Source: Nostoc linckia z4 | Lineage (GTDB): Bacteria > Cyanobacteriota > Cyanobacteriia > Cyanobacteriales > Nostocaceae | Direction: 5' to 3' | Assembly: GCF_002608075.1 (NCBI RefSeq) | Contig: NZ_LAHA01000015.1 | Coordinates: 55,491 to 119,490 of the forward strand | Length of the DNA stretch: 64,000 nt | In this document: positions 6,924 through 15,122 of the stretch, one piece after another | Layout of the letters: the number at the start of each line of letters is the position of its first letter | How positions within the stretch are numbered: the first letter of the stretch is position 1 | The notes under the pieces: generated by a model | Told to the model about the DNA's origin: nothing | The model's input: the letters and a program-made list of their open reading frames with translations, nothing else | The model's database searches: none | Position numbers and translations under genes: made by a program

Positions 6924-8833
6924 ATACATTACCAGAAACTTTAGATGAAAACGCATCCTATTCAATTCTCACCAAAGCAGAATGTTTGTTTTCTGCCATT
7001 TGGCATAACCCCAAGGGTGCGATCGCTACCGAAAAAGTAGCCGAATATTATGGGGTTTCCCCAGACGCTATTTCAGAATTGCTCCAAACCCACTGGGAAG
7101 AATTTGATGAAGAAATCACCAGTGGATGGACACCAAGGGCAGCTATTCGATTGGGGATGCTATTAACTTCCCCTACCGCTACAAATGTGCGATCGCTTGC
7201 ACTGGATGTTATTGAAGCGCACAAAATCCCCAGCAAGCGAGCTTCTGTGGAATTCTTGTTGAAGTCCGCTTCCTTTGTTGAGTGGAGCGACAGAGAAATA
7301 GGCAGGATAATTGGATGCGACCACAAAGTAGTTGGCGGCGTCAGAAAAAAATTGGAATCAGAGGGCAAGGTCATCCCCATCGACCGCCGCAGATGTAATA
7401 GGGGTGGTAAAACTATCGAGCAACAAAGGCATAAACAACGAGAGAATGAGGATTCTAGCCTTCATCTGGGGACTAACTCCCCAGATGCAGCCCAAAACCC
7501 TGATTCTTACGTGGAACGAGAGAATGAGGATTCTAGCCTTCATCTGGGGACTAACTCCCCAGATGCAGCCCAAAACCCTGATTCTTACGTAGCGAAAGTC
7601 AGAGTTTCATCACAATCCCACATTCGATATGGGCAGGAAGGCACAATTACTGGTCAAGCAAATATGACACATGTGTTCGTTGCTTTTGCAGATTGTCCTA
7701 GTGAGTTGGTTGCGATCGCGGACTTAGATAGTAGCAGTGTTCCGTATCCGCAACCCGCCAGAACCTACACCGAAGAAGAACTCGCTAAGTGCATAGAAGA
7801 AGCCTTGATTGGGCGGAAAGTAGAAATTGAGGAGTTGGCCGTTCGTCAAGTGCGAGAACAGCTGCAAGCCTCCAGGAACCTTGTGCAGCAGATGAAGGCG
7901 GAAAACGTCAAACTGCAACAAGAAATACAACAATTAGAAGCACTGAAGCTTTTAGAGGAGGAAAACCAACACCTCCAACAACGGAACGCAGAGCTAGAAA
8001 AGCTTGTTGCCGAAAAACCTATGGAATGGTCAAATCCAATTCCAGAAGCAGCAGCTAAAGTTTTGAATCAACAGGTGAAACAAGCTTTAAAAAACACCAT
8101 TGATTTAAGACAGCTAGCCGTTGAACCTCCCAAAGACGCCGTGTTGTGTCTGCAATTGATGGGATTGGCTTTGGGCAACTTAGCCCAAGCCATCAATAAC
8201 ACCCAGGCCTTGGAAGCAGCAGCAATTCTCTTGGGATGTGAAGCGAACAAAACTGCGATCGCTCAAAGGATAATGGCCGAGAAAGCGATTGAAGATATCC
8301 GCGCAATCTTATCAACAAAATGCTCTTGGGAAAAATTTTGGACAGTGGCCCAGAAGTACCAAGAAGTAAAAGAACTGTACTGGCCAAAATTAACTAATTC
8401 TGAAAAAGATTTCATCAGAACAATCAAACGCAATCACGAAACTCAATTTCCTTCCATTGAAAAGAAGGCAGAGGGCAGCAGTTCGACAAGCTCACTGACC
8501 GGGCAGAGGGCAGAAGGTAGGAATTTGGAGAGGGATTCAGCGCAAAGTCAGATCGGAGGCTTCCTCCGCTCTGAACTTTGTAAGACAGACCCCCACCAAA
8601 TAAATGCCACTGAATCAGAAGATAGTATTCCTTCTGCCTCCTGCCTCCTGCCCTCTGCCTTTCTTGTTGAATTGAACAAAAAAGTTGCGTCTAGCGATAT
8701 CTACAGCGAACTCTACGTTAAAGAGGGAGTGGTGGTAGAGGAGATTTCATCTGATGAAGTTATGGTGCTTTGGAACCACGACAAAGAAAAGCGTCCCAGG
8801 AGATATTTTAAAAACGAGTTGCGCTTAATTTAA
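6920..8833 (+). CDS. DNA-binding coiled-coil protein with antirepressor-like N-terminus
   Basis: A 637-residue protein. Residues 40-95 (VAEYYGVSPDAISELL...RAAIRLGMLLTSPTATNVRSLALDVIEA) resemble RhuM/Rha-like phage antirepressor heads. Residues 105-155 form a helix-turn-helix (SDREIGRIIGCDHKVVGGVRKKL). Residues 325-395 are a long coiled coil. Two in-frame repeats interrupt it: a duplicated 26-residue palindromic element at about 174-225 and a repeat-derived low-complexity segment at about 515-580. It overlaps dam by 4 bp. The role is probably regulation or replication; the assignment is tentative. Confidence 0.55.
   Translation: MNTLPETLDENASYSILTKAECLFSAIWHNPKGAIATEKVAEYYGVSPDAISELLQTHWEEFDEEITSGWTPRAAIRLGMLLTSPTATNVRSLALDVIEAHKIPSKRASVEFLLKSASFVEWSDREIGRIIGCDHKVVGGVRKKLESEGKVIPIDRRRCNRGGKTIEQQRHKQRENEDSSLHLGTNSPDAAQNPDSYVERENEDSSLHLGTNSPDAAQNPDSYVAKVRVSSQSHIRYGQEGTITGQANMTHVFVAFADCPSELVAIADLDSSSVPYPQPARTYTEEELAKCIEEALIGRKVEIEELAVRQVREQLQASRNLVQQMKAENVKLQQEIQQLEALKLLEEENQHLQQRNAELEKLVAEKPMEWSNPIPEAAAKVLNQQVKQALKNTIDLRQLAVEPPKDAVLCLQLMGLALGNLAQAINNTQALEAAAILLGCEANKTAIAQRIMAEKAIEDIRAILSTKCSWEKFWTVAQKYQEVKELYWPKLTNSEKDFIRTIKRNHETQFPSIEKKAEGSSSTSSLTGQRAEGRNLERDSAQSQIGGFLRSELCKTDPHQINATESEDSIPSASCLLPSAFLVELNKKVASSDIYSELYVKEGVVVEEISSDEVMVLWNHDKEKRPRRYFKNELRLI
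7439..7590 (+). repeat. Two tandem copies of a palindromic element inside a CDS
   Basis: Copies at 7439-7512 and 7517-7590 repeat with a 78-bp period, a multiple of three, so the reading frame survives. Each has a hairpin core CATCTGGGG-ACTAA-CTCCCCAGATG. A third, diverged copy with the same core and the same CTGATTCTT end lies at 54288-54349. Confidence 0.8.
8463..8665 (+). repeat. Composite heptamer/interspersed repeat translated in frame
   Basis: GGCAGAGGGCAG heptamers on the left and the reverse complement (TCTGCC...CTGCC) on the right flank other repeats (TTCGACAAGCTCACTGACC and a hairpin around GGAGGCTTCCTCC). All of it is read through in the 6920-8833 gene, adding a Ser/Glu-rich linker. 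Confidence 0.7.
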
Positions 8834-8864
8834 CACTGTTCAATTATTAACTGGAATCAGCAAC

Positions 8865-9350
8865 ATGCAATTACTTCAAATCAATACTCTAAGAAAGCCT
8901 AAATATCAAGTATCAATCAACAAAATTGTTATCAAAGGCGATTGGGAAATTCAAATCGATTACGAACTACCATCGCAAGACACGGAACGTAAAAATGTGA
9001 AACTGTTTTGTAAAGAACGCCCCACAAAACAGTTTATAGAAGCTTTTGAAAAACTAAAGCCCAACCTCTATACTATTTGCGGATTAGATAGGAAGATTTG
9101 GGAGCCAGGGCGAATTACTTCTATTCGCTTCAAAGAACAAGAACAGGGCACAATGCTGTCGATTACGCTTAGAGTTGTGTCAGAAGAAGCAATAGCAATT
9201 GCTGGCACTGAAGAACTTTACCCCAAGGGTGAATTCTTAGATAAAGTCAACAACTTAATTGCTGAATTGGAGGACTACATAAATGGTGTAAGGGAAGCCC
9301 AACAAATGACGATAGATGGTTATTTAGAAGGTCAAAAGGATAATGGCTAA
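8865..9350 (+). CDS. Hypothetical protein, 161 aa
   Basis: The protein has alternating beta-rich segments (YQVSINKIVIKGDWEIQIDYEL, ITSIRFKEQEQGTMLSITLRV) and a C-terminal helix (EFLDKVNNLIAELEDYI). I recognise no family. It lies 31 bp after the coiled-coil protein in the same orientation, inside the replication/modification block, so an early-gene role is plausible. Confidence 0.6.
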   Translation: MQLLQINTLRKPKYQVSINKIVIKGDWEIQIDYELPSQDTERKNVKLFCKERPTKQFIEAFEKLKPNLYTICGLDRKIWEPGRITSIRFKEQEQGTMLSITLRVVSEEAIAIAGTEELYPKGEFLDKVNNLIAELEDYINGVREAQQMTIDGYLEGQKDNG

Positions 9351-9436
9351 TGGAACCTTCCTTGCTTTATTTTTGGCTATCTTCTCAAGACTTTGCCCGT
9401 GTTTTGAGGGGTTGGAATGATTTTACTTCCAGATAA
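9344..9436 (+). CDS. Possible 30-aa peptide
   Basis: The ATG at 9344 overlaps the stop of the previous gene and opens MANGTFLLYFWLSSQDFARV..., ending NDFTSR. The composition is protein-like, but there is no ribosome-binding site beyond possible coupling. It may be the decayed head of a gene. Confidence 0.3.
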   Translation, partial: WLMEPSLLYFWLSSQDFARVLRGWNDFTSR

Positions 9437-9548
9437 CCGAATTCAGATTGGAACACGATGTATTTTCTATGAAAGGACTAGCAATATTCGTATATCGCAT
9501 CTATATGCGATTATTGGCGATCGCTCTTACTGGACGAATCACATTTGA
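9417..9548 (+). CDS. Possible 43-aa protein
   Basis: The frame MILLPDNRIQIGTRCIFYER..., ending YWTNHI, has GAGGGG 5-10 nt upstream of its ATG. It overlaps the 30-aa frame in another phase, so at most one of the two is likely real. A terminator hairpin follows directly at 9555-9586, which supports this one slightly. Confidence 0.35.
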   Translation: MILLPDNRIQIGTRCIFYERTSNIRISHLYAIIGDRSYWTNHI

Positions 9549-9554
9549 CATGAA

Positions 9555-9586
9555 ACTACCGCATTTGAAACAACAAATGCGGTAGT
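9555..9586. terminator. Hairpin terminator candidate
   Basis: ACTACCGCATTT (9555-9566) pairs perfectly with AAATGCGGTAGT (9575-9586) across an 8-nt loop. There is no long T-run. It separates the dam block from the replication gene starting at 9691. The remaining 9587-9690 shows nothing but AT-rich promoter-like sequence. Confidence 0.55.
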
Positions 9587-9690
9587 GGTAACCATAATTT
9601 ATCGACATGGAATAAGCTTTGTATGACTTATTGTAGCATTAATCAATTGAATATTCATGGCTTTTACTCAAATTTACAAGAGGTGGAGTC

Positions 9691-10797
9691 ATGGGCATGA
9701 AATATAAATATTTAGCAGATATAAGAGAAGGTATTCCTTATAGAAAATCCCTGCGAAAACACGTCGGCAGTATTGCCGCAACTATTTTAATCCAGCAATT
9801 GGATTTTCATTTTGCTGATTATCCTGATGGAATATATAAATTTCTTGCCCCTACGCCAGGGCATCCAGATTATCGAGAAGGTGATAGCTGGGTCGAAGAA
9901 TTAGCTTTTAGTGAAAAAGAATTTAGGGCAGCCTTCGATCAACTGGGAGTTAGGCATACTTCCAAAACTGCTTATCTTCAAGCCGACAACCCTTTTATCA
10001 ACGAGCAAGGGGAAGAAAAATATTACTGTAGCTATCACGACAAGCAAAAAGGACTGACTTGGTACTTCCGCAACCATGATAAAGTCGATGATTTGATTGA
10101 GCAGTTAATCAAAATAGACGCGCCAAAAGCTAGCAAACGTCCGACCAGCAAGGAATCTACTGTAACTGCCCAAAGGGAATCTACCGTAACTGCCCAAAGG
10201 GAATCTACCGTAACTGCCCAAAGGGAATCTACTGTAGATGACCTTTGGGAACCCTGTAACTTACCTTTGGGCAGTTACGTAACTGCCCAAAGGTCATCTA
10301 CATTCATATACAAAGAAAATACAAAGAATACAAACAAAGAAGAAGACCCTCCTACCTCCCAAGGTGAAAATTTGGGTGCTGTGGAAAACGGGACAGCAAT
10401 AGTCAGGCGATCGCTTAGCGAAGAAGAATACGAAATTTTGAGGCAAGCTCAAAATTTGTCCTACAACCCCTCAATTGCTCCTTGGAGGATAAATGCCACA
10501 GAATTCAGTTCAGAGGTCTGCAAAGCCGTTTTCGCGGCAAATCCTGAGTGGTATTCGCTTGAGGATGGAACCACAAATTTAAAAAAAATCAAAGATCGGC
10601 TGAAAACTCTAGAGAGGAATATTAGAAATTCAAACTGCGTAACGGCACTTGAAGCCTATAGCCAGCTTATGGACTATGTCCACATGTCTGAGATGTCGTC
10701 CAGTGGTATCAACGGCAAGCAGATTTTACAGCAATTCAGCGAAGATTCGGAACTACAAAGGATTAGGCGCGCCACGAGCAAAAAATTTGAACTATGA
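9691..10797 (+). CDS. Phage replication initiator-like protein with internal iterons
   Basis: A 368-residue protein. Residues 1-135 look like a winged-helix initiation domain (RKHVGSIAATILIQQLDFHFADYP, then FSEKEFRAAFDQLGV). Residues 150-205 are a low-complexity linker with three exact ESTVTAQR repeats, encoded by 24-bp direct repeats and a 30-bp palindrome. Residues 240-350 form a helical C-terminus. This layout (DNA-binding head, iteron linker, helical tail) parallels lambda O-type initiators whose origin lies inside the gene. GGAG lies close before the ATG. The next gene starts inside its last codons, which fits an initiator plus helicase-loader pair. Confidence 0.6.
   Translation: MGMKYKYLADIREGIPYRKSLRKHVGSIAATILIQQLDFHFADYPDGIYKFLAPTPGHPDYREGDSWVEELAFSEKEFRAAFDQLGVRHTSKTAYLQADNPFINEQGEEKYYCSYHDKQKGLTWYFRNHDKVDDLIEQLIKIDAPKASKRPTSKESTVTAQRESTVTAQRESTVTAQRESTVDDLWEPCNLPLGSYVTAQRSSTFIYKENTKNTNKEEDPPTSQGENLGAVENGTAIVRRSLSEEEYEILRQAQNLSYNPSIAPWRINATEFSSEVCKAVFAANPEWYSLEDGTTNLKKIKDRLKTLERNIRNSNCVTALEAYSQLMDYVHMSEMSSSGINGKQILQQFSEDSELQRIRRATSKKFEL
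10153..10301 (+). repeat. Iteron array and palindromes, candidate replication origin
   Basis: Three 24-bp direct repeats (10153-10176, 10177-10200, 10201-10224) are followed by a diverged fourth at 10225. An inverted pair GTAGATGACCTTTGGG (10234-10249) and its complement (10286-10301) encloses a perfect 30-bp palindrome at 10264-10293. An AT-rich stretch follows at 10302-10345. This matches the iterons-plus-AT-rich layout of gene-internal phage origins. Confidence 0.55.
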
Positions 10798-11372
10798 TTA
10801 CCCAAGAAAAATTTGAAAAAGCGATCGCAATACTGCAAACTTACTTCAGCAAGAAAATTGAGCCGGAAGCCGCATTAGCCATCTGGCAGGAATATCTCGG
10901 CGACAATTTGAACGATGCTGAGCTGGGCCAAGCTGTTAAGGAAGCCATTATCCAATGCAGACCTCATCCCAGCTTTATGCCGACCCCTAAAGAGCTTGTT
11001 GCTTTCGTCAACGGAGGAAAAGAGGTGCAAGCAATCAGGGAATGGCAAGATGTCTTATCAGCAGCATCAGGTAGAAAAGATGCGATCGCTTATTTGTCGG
11101 TTAGGGGCAAAGTAGCTTTAAGTGCAATTGGTGGATTACACGCAATTGGCGCGGCCGAAGAAAGAGTGCGCGAGAAGATGGAGAAAAATTTCATCGTGGT
11201 TTATTGTCAATGCTCAGACAAAGATTCGCGTTCTTTGCCTATGGCATCACCATCACAAGAACCAACACAGCAAGATTTTGTGCCGATGCCGGAAGAAATC
11301 AAAGCACAAATGAAGGATTTATTTAGCAAGAAAGGCAGAGGGCAGGAGGCAGAGGGCAGAAGGAAATTCTGA
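10794..11372 (+). CDS. Helicase-loader-like replication protein (putative)
   Basis: A 192-residue protein overlapping the initiator gene by 4 bp (ATGA). Residues 1-75 are helical (FEKAIAILQTYFSKKIEPEAALAIWQEYL...FMPTPKELV), resembling the N-terminal region of phage helicase loader or inhibitor families that pair with initiators. The last 14 residues (KKGRGQEAEGRRKF) come from a GGCAGA heptamer array, so the original C-terminus was probably overwritten. The function rests mainly on position and is uncertain. Confidence 0.45.
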   Translation: MITQEKFEKAIAILQTYFSKKIEPEAALAIWQEYLGDNLNDAELGQAVKEAIIQCRPHPSFMPTPKELVAFVNGGKEVQAIREWQDVLSAASGRKDAIAYLSVRGKVALSAIGGLHAIGAAEERVREKMEKNFIVVYCQCSDKDSRSLPMASPSQEPTQQDFVPMPEEIKAQMKDLFSKKGRGQEAEGRRKF

Positions 11373-11475
11373 TTCCTGCCCTCTGCCACGACCGTTCGCG
11401 TAGCGTCTCGTAGAGAAGCCTACACTGATTGCAAACCTTCTGCCCTCTGCCCTCTGCTCTCTGCCTTCTTCACTA
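11331..11475. repeat. STRR-like heptamer arrays flanking an interspersed repeat
   Basis: GGCAGAG-type heptamers (11334-11365) and their reverse complements (11374-11385 and 11437-11469) flank the element GTTCGCGTAGCGTCTCG... (11393-11435). The inverted arms could fold into a long hairpin. This fills the gap between the loader-like gene and 11500. Confidence 0.8.
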
Positions 11476-11499
11476 GCATTTCAAACGGTAAAAGAAAGC

Positions 11500-11850
11500 A
11501 TGGATGAAAATTACTTACAACAATACTTCATTCAGATTGCCCAACACACCTTGCATGAATGGAACTACTGGAGAAAGCAAAAAACAGAAGTCGTTGGGTG
11601 TGTTGCTGATGCTAAAAAGCGGTGGGAACAATACAATAAACTGCGATCGCAAGATGAAATCGCGTCTATTAAATGGTTGATTGACTACCACTTTTGCATT
11701 CCCAATCAGCAAACTCCATCTTCTGATTTACAAAGCCTACAAATTTACATTGAAAAGCAATCATCAGATTTTGTAAAAGCTTCTATTAAAACCGCACTAC
11801 CTTTAATTGATTGGAGTGCAATTGCGCTTGAATTGGGGGAATATGTATGA
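11500..11850 (+). CDS. Hypothetical protein, 116 aa
   Basis: A helical, Trp- and Gln-rich protein (YLQQYFIQIAQHTLHEWNYWRKQKTE...) with no motif I recognise. Its 3' end overlaps the start of the triple-domain modification gene by 8 bp, implying co-translation. It could be a small partner of that protein, but nothing in its sequence proves this. Confidence 0.55.
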   Translation: MDENYLQQYFIQIAQHTLHEWNYWRKQKTEVVGCVADAKKRWEQYNKLRSQDEIASIKWLIDYHFCIPNQQTPSSDLQSLQIYIEKQSSDFVKASIKTALPLIDWSAIALELGEYV

Positions 11851-14800
11851 TTTACTAGTTCAATTAAATAGCGGATATAGCCAATGGACTTTAGATGCTC
11901 ATTTTCTGGTAGAGGCTTTATGCCAGAACTTTATCCGTCCTCAACACTTCAAAACCCACCTTCACGAATTTATTTTAGAGTCCTATGGAATTAAATCTTC
12001 TTGCCTAATTCCAGACTTACATTGTTTTGTCAATGCCCAAAGTAATACTTATGGTTATCAAGGGCATTCTGAAGTCAATAATATTGCTGGGTCAATTCAA
12101 TTGTGTCCAGTTCGTTCTAAAAAGGCTGGCGATGGAAGTCGTAAAATCATAGTCAAGCGTCCCGATTGCAAACATCTTAATTTCAAAGAGTGCAGGAATT
12201 TATATGACTCTGGAGCTTTCCCAGAAGTTGTTGCCGATGCCAGAGTAACTCCTGAAGTATCTTTACAAAGACAACTGGATACTCTTGCTCAACTTCCGGA
12301 ATTCAAAGAAACCCTACTTGTGTCTTACGACCGCCTAATTGACGAAAAACACCACCAAGGAAACCGGATAAAACAGCGTTGGAGTGTAGAAGAAGGAGAA
12401 TTAGCGGTTGCCCAAACTGTAGAAGCTGCTGCTTACCTCAATTCTCAAAGGTCAAGACTGCAAAACTACACCCTAGTTCAATCCTGTCAAGGTGTTGATG
12501 CCCAGCAATATCTCAGATGTGTTGAACAAGTCCTATCCTACTGTCAAAAAGGGGATGTTCTGGGTCTGGGCGGATGGTGTATCTTGGGACGGCAACCTAG
12601 TTATCTACAAACCTTTTGGGAAACCATCAATTTAGTAATCCCCCTTGTTGCTTCCTCTGGCATCACCAAAATCCACATCTTTGGATGTACTTGGTACAAA
12701 CCTAAAAAGTACCACCCTTTACCCCCACTACCACCTTTGCTTTGGTTGTGCGATCGCCACTATATTTCACTCAGCACCGATGGACGTTCCCCCATTGGCA
12801 ATGCCTTATGGAAGGACGGATGGCAATCTGCTGGTGCAACATTCCCCTATTGGCGGCATAACTTAGCTTGGGTCAAATCAGAATTGGCAACCCTGCGCGA
12901 CTCTCCCCAGTACCAAGCACCACCAGGATATACAGAAGCACCACGTTTATTTATCATGCCCAATAAATTCTTAGAGAAAAGTTTAGAGTCCCCTAAACTA
13001 CGCGATCGCGTCACTATTGAACGTTGCGATATCAAGTGGGCCCAAGACCTTGCAACTAAAAACCATTATTTACATCGTCCCATTCATCCCCTATCTTTAC
13101 CTTTTGCCTATGCCATCAAGCTTGATAGCGAAACGGTCGGGACGATAATTATGAGTACGCCACACTTTACCAAGAAAAAGGACTTATTTGGTTATGACGG
13201 GTTACCCTCTAAATGGCAAGTCTTACAAATAGCTAGACTTTGGTTAGACCCGAAAGTGCAAGTTGCTCAAACTAACGGACACGCCAATTGTATAGCGAGT
13301 TGTGCGATCGCTAAAATGCTCAAGCGAGTAAACGCCGATTGGTTAGAGCATCACCCCCCAAAATTCCCAGAACAACCCCACCACATTGAATTAATCTTCT
13401 CTTATGCAGATACGGGAGTAGGGCATCAAGGAACCATATATAAAGCCTCAAACTTCATCCAGTGGGATGTAACCACTAATAATCGGGGACGCCATACTAA
13501 AACAAAAACCGAAACCACAGAAAAAATACTGTATGTCTACAAACTACCCCAGGCTAAAACCCCAATTGTTGCACCAAATATATTCTTAGAGAAAGAAACT
13601 GCTCAAAATAGCCAACAAGCAGGATGCCTTTATCAATATCTAGAATCCAAAAAGCTAAAAGACGGTTCCACCATCGAATACCCCAAAGTTGTTGGAGAGC
13701 GCGACCCCAATAACCCCCAACACTGGAGATGGGGATTTAACTGGAAGGAAAAGCAAGCAGGGAAATGGAAGGGTAAAAGTATTGGGTCTATTCCCCATAG
13801 TGCGATCGCCCAAATTCGCACAATGCAAGAGCAAGGAGCAAAGCGAGAAGAGATTGTTAGCTTTGTCCTTCAAGCTAAAGAACAAATCAAAACTCCTAAC
13901 CCATTACTCCTTACTCCTAACCCATTATCAACGACCACTCCCATTGCTGTTGTCTTGTTCGCTGGAGGCGGCGGCATTGAGTCCGGTATGGTTGAAGCTG
14001 GAATTCGCCCAGTGGTTGCAGTGGAGTGCGATCCAACTAAACCGAAGCTTAGTAGTGCGATCGCTGACTGCCACCAACTCAACTTTCGACAATATGGTTG
14101 TAAAGTTGTTCGCCAAACCGTTCAACAAGTTGCTGCATCTAACTTTATCGGACTCCCTTTGCATCCAGACTACTTCCACGCTTCTTTAGTTTGTTCCAGA
14201 TTCAGCAAATCTTACACAGCAAAAGCTGGGCATAGAGGTGAAAGCCAAGAAGACATATCGGCAGCACAAGCGGTAGGGAAAGCCATTACAAAACTACTTC
14301 CCGCAGTATTTACTTTGGAAAATGTTCCTGGCTATATTGAAAGTCAAAGCTTTGAAACTGTTGTTAATGCCTTAAATGAAAGCGGGTATTCAGTCACTTA
14401 CGAAATTATCGACTTTGCAGACTACGGACTACCTCAATCGCGCAAACGAGTTATCTTAACTGCTGGGTTAGGCTTCAATATCCTCCTACCCCCACCATCA
14501 AATAAGAGGATGGGGTGGTATGAAGCAGTTGCTTACCTCATCCCCACCATGCCCGATTCCAAACTATTAACTTCTCAACAAAAAGTAGTCGATGAGTTTT
14601 TGCTTTCCAACCCACCCCAACCCCTACTCATCCAACGCACCGGCATCCGCGACAAAAAACCAAAATATAAACCAGGACATTTACCTTGTAATACCATAGT
14701 GCGATCGCAATTCACCGATGACAAAGGGCACAACCGTACAAAGTTTGCCGATATCTGGTTACCTAATGGTATGGTGAAGTCCCTAACAATACAAGCAGCA

Positions 14801-14977
14801 GCAATTTTACAAGGATTTCCCAGTTGGTATGAATTCCCTGCTGAAGTTGCCACCGCTGGTTCAATTATTGGTTACTCTGTTCCACCTAGCTTTGCAAAGC
14901 TGCTATTTGTCCACTGCGAACAAGAAAGGCAGAAGTACGAAGGCAGAGGGCAGAAGGCAGAAGGAGTAAGGGCTTAA
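11843..14977 (+). CDS. DpdA/TGT-like + Mom-like + C5-cytosine methyltransferase fusion
   Basis: This 1045-residue protein combines three DNA-modification domains. Residues about 110-330 resemble tRNA-guanine transglycosylase/DpdA enzymes: DSGAF at 122-126, QSCQG at 213-217, LGLGGWC at 240-246, IHIFGC at 277-282. Residues about 385-545 resemble Mu Mom acyltransferases: NHY at 407-409, QIARLWLD at 462-469, SYADTGVGHQGTIY at 520-533. Residues about 700-1020 are a C5 cytosine methylase: FAGGGGIESG at 706-715, a Cys in VCSRFS at 783-788 in place of the usual PCQ, LENVPGY at 825-831, QSRKR at 865-869. It likely hypermodifies phage DNA against restriction. The tail ends in heptamer-repeat residues. 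Domain calls are firm for the methylase and Mom-like parts, moderate for DpdA. Confidence 0.75.
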   Translation: MYDLLVQLNSGYSQWTLDAHFLVEALCQNFIRPQHFKTHLHEFILESYGIKSSCLIPDLHCFVNAQSNTYGYQGHSEVNNIAGSIQLCPVRSKKAGDGSRKIIVKRPDCKHLNFKECRNLYDSGAFPEVVADARVTPEVSLQRQLDTLAQLPEFKETLLVSYDRLIDEKHHQGNRIKQRWSVEEGELAVAQTVEAAAYLNSQRSRLQNYTLVQSCQGVDAQQYLRCVEQVLSYCQKGDVLGLGGWCILGRQPSYLQTFWETINLVIPLVASSGITKIHIFGCTWYKPKKYHPLPPLPPLLWLCDRHYISLSTDGRSPIGNALWKDGWQSAGATFPYWRHNLAWVKSELATLRDSPQYQAPPGYTEAPRLFIMPNKFLEKSLESPKLRDRVTIERCDIKWAQDLATKNHYLHRPIHPLSLPFAYAIKLDSETVGTIIMSTPHFTKKKDLFGYDGLPSKWQVLQIARLWLDPKVQVAQTNGHANCIASCAIAKMLKRVNADWLEHHPPKFPEQPHHIELIFSYADTGVGHQGTIYKASNFIQWDVTTNNRGRHTKTKTETTEKILYVYKLPQAKTPIVAPNIFLEKETAQNSQQAGCLYQYLESKKLKDGSTIEYPKVVGERDPNNPQHWRWGFNWKEKQAGKWKGKSIGSIPHSAIAQIRTMQEQGAKREEIVSFVLQAKEQIKTPNPLLLTPNPLSTTTPIAVVLFAGGGGIESGMVEAGIRPVVAVECDPTKPKLSSAIADCHQLNFRQYGCKVVRQTVQQVAASNFIGLPLHPDYFHASLVCSRFSKSYTAKAGHRGESQEDISAAQAVGKAITKLLPAVFTLENVPGYIESQSFETVVNALNESGYSVTYEIIDFADYGLPQSRKRVILTAGLGFNILLPPPSNKRMGWYEAVAYLIPTMPDSKLLTSQQKVVDEFLLSNPPQPLLIQRTGIRDKKPKYKPGHLPCNTIVRSQFTDDKGHNRTKFADIWLPNGMVKSLTIQAAAILQGFPSWYEFPAEVATAGSIIGYSVPPSFAKLLFVHCEQERQKYEGRGQKAEGVRA

Positions 14978-15122
14978 GTCCCCCACTGAAACGAACTGGA
15001 TGTGGCCCCAATTAAGGAAGGGTCTGAATCCCCTTCTTAATCGTCCCTTCTGCCTTCTGCCTTCGTACTTCTGCCTTCCTTGATAACAATCATGTTACTT
15101 CTGCCCTCTGCCTTCTGCCTTC
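14925..15122. repeat. Composite repeat: heptamers around an 85-bp interspersed element
   Basis: GGCAGAA heptamers (14928-14962, partly coding) and reversed heptamers (15045-15122, partly inside the next gene) bracket an 85-bp element at 14963-15047. That element recurs at 40676-40760, 43577-43658 (reversed) and 63940-64000 (cut by the edge). Confidence 0.8.

Noticed and set aside
9351..9407. 18-codon frame MEPSCFIFGYLL...
   Set aside because: Very short, no ribosome-binding site, and it overlaps two other small candidates.
13633..14189. Several overlapping frames inside the fusion methylase gene
   Set aside because: Shadows of a well-supported domain in the main frame.
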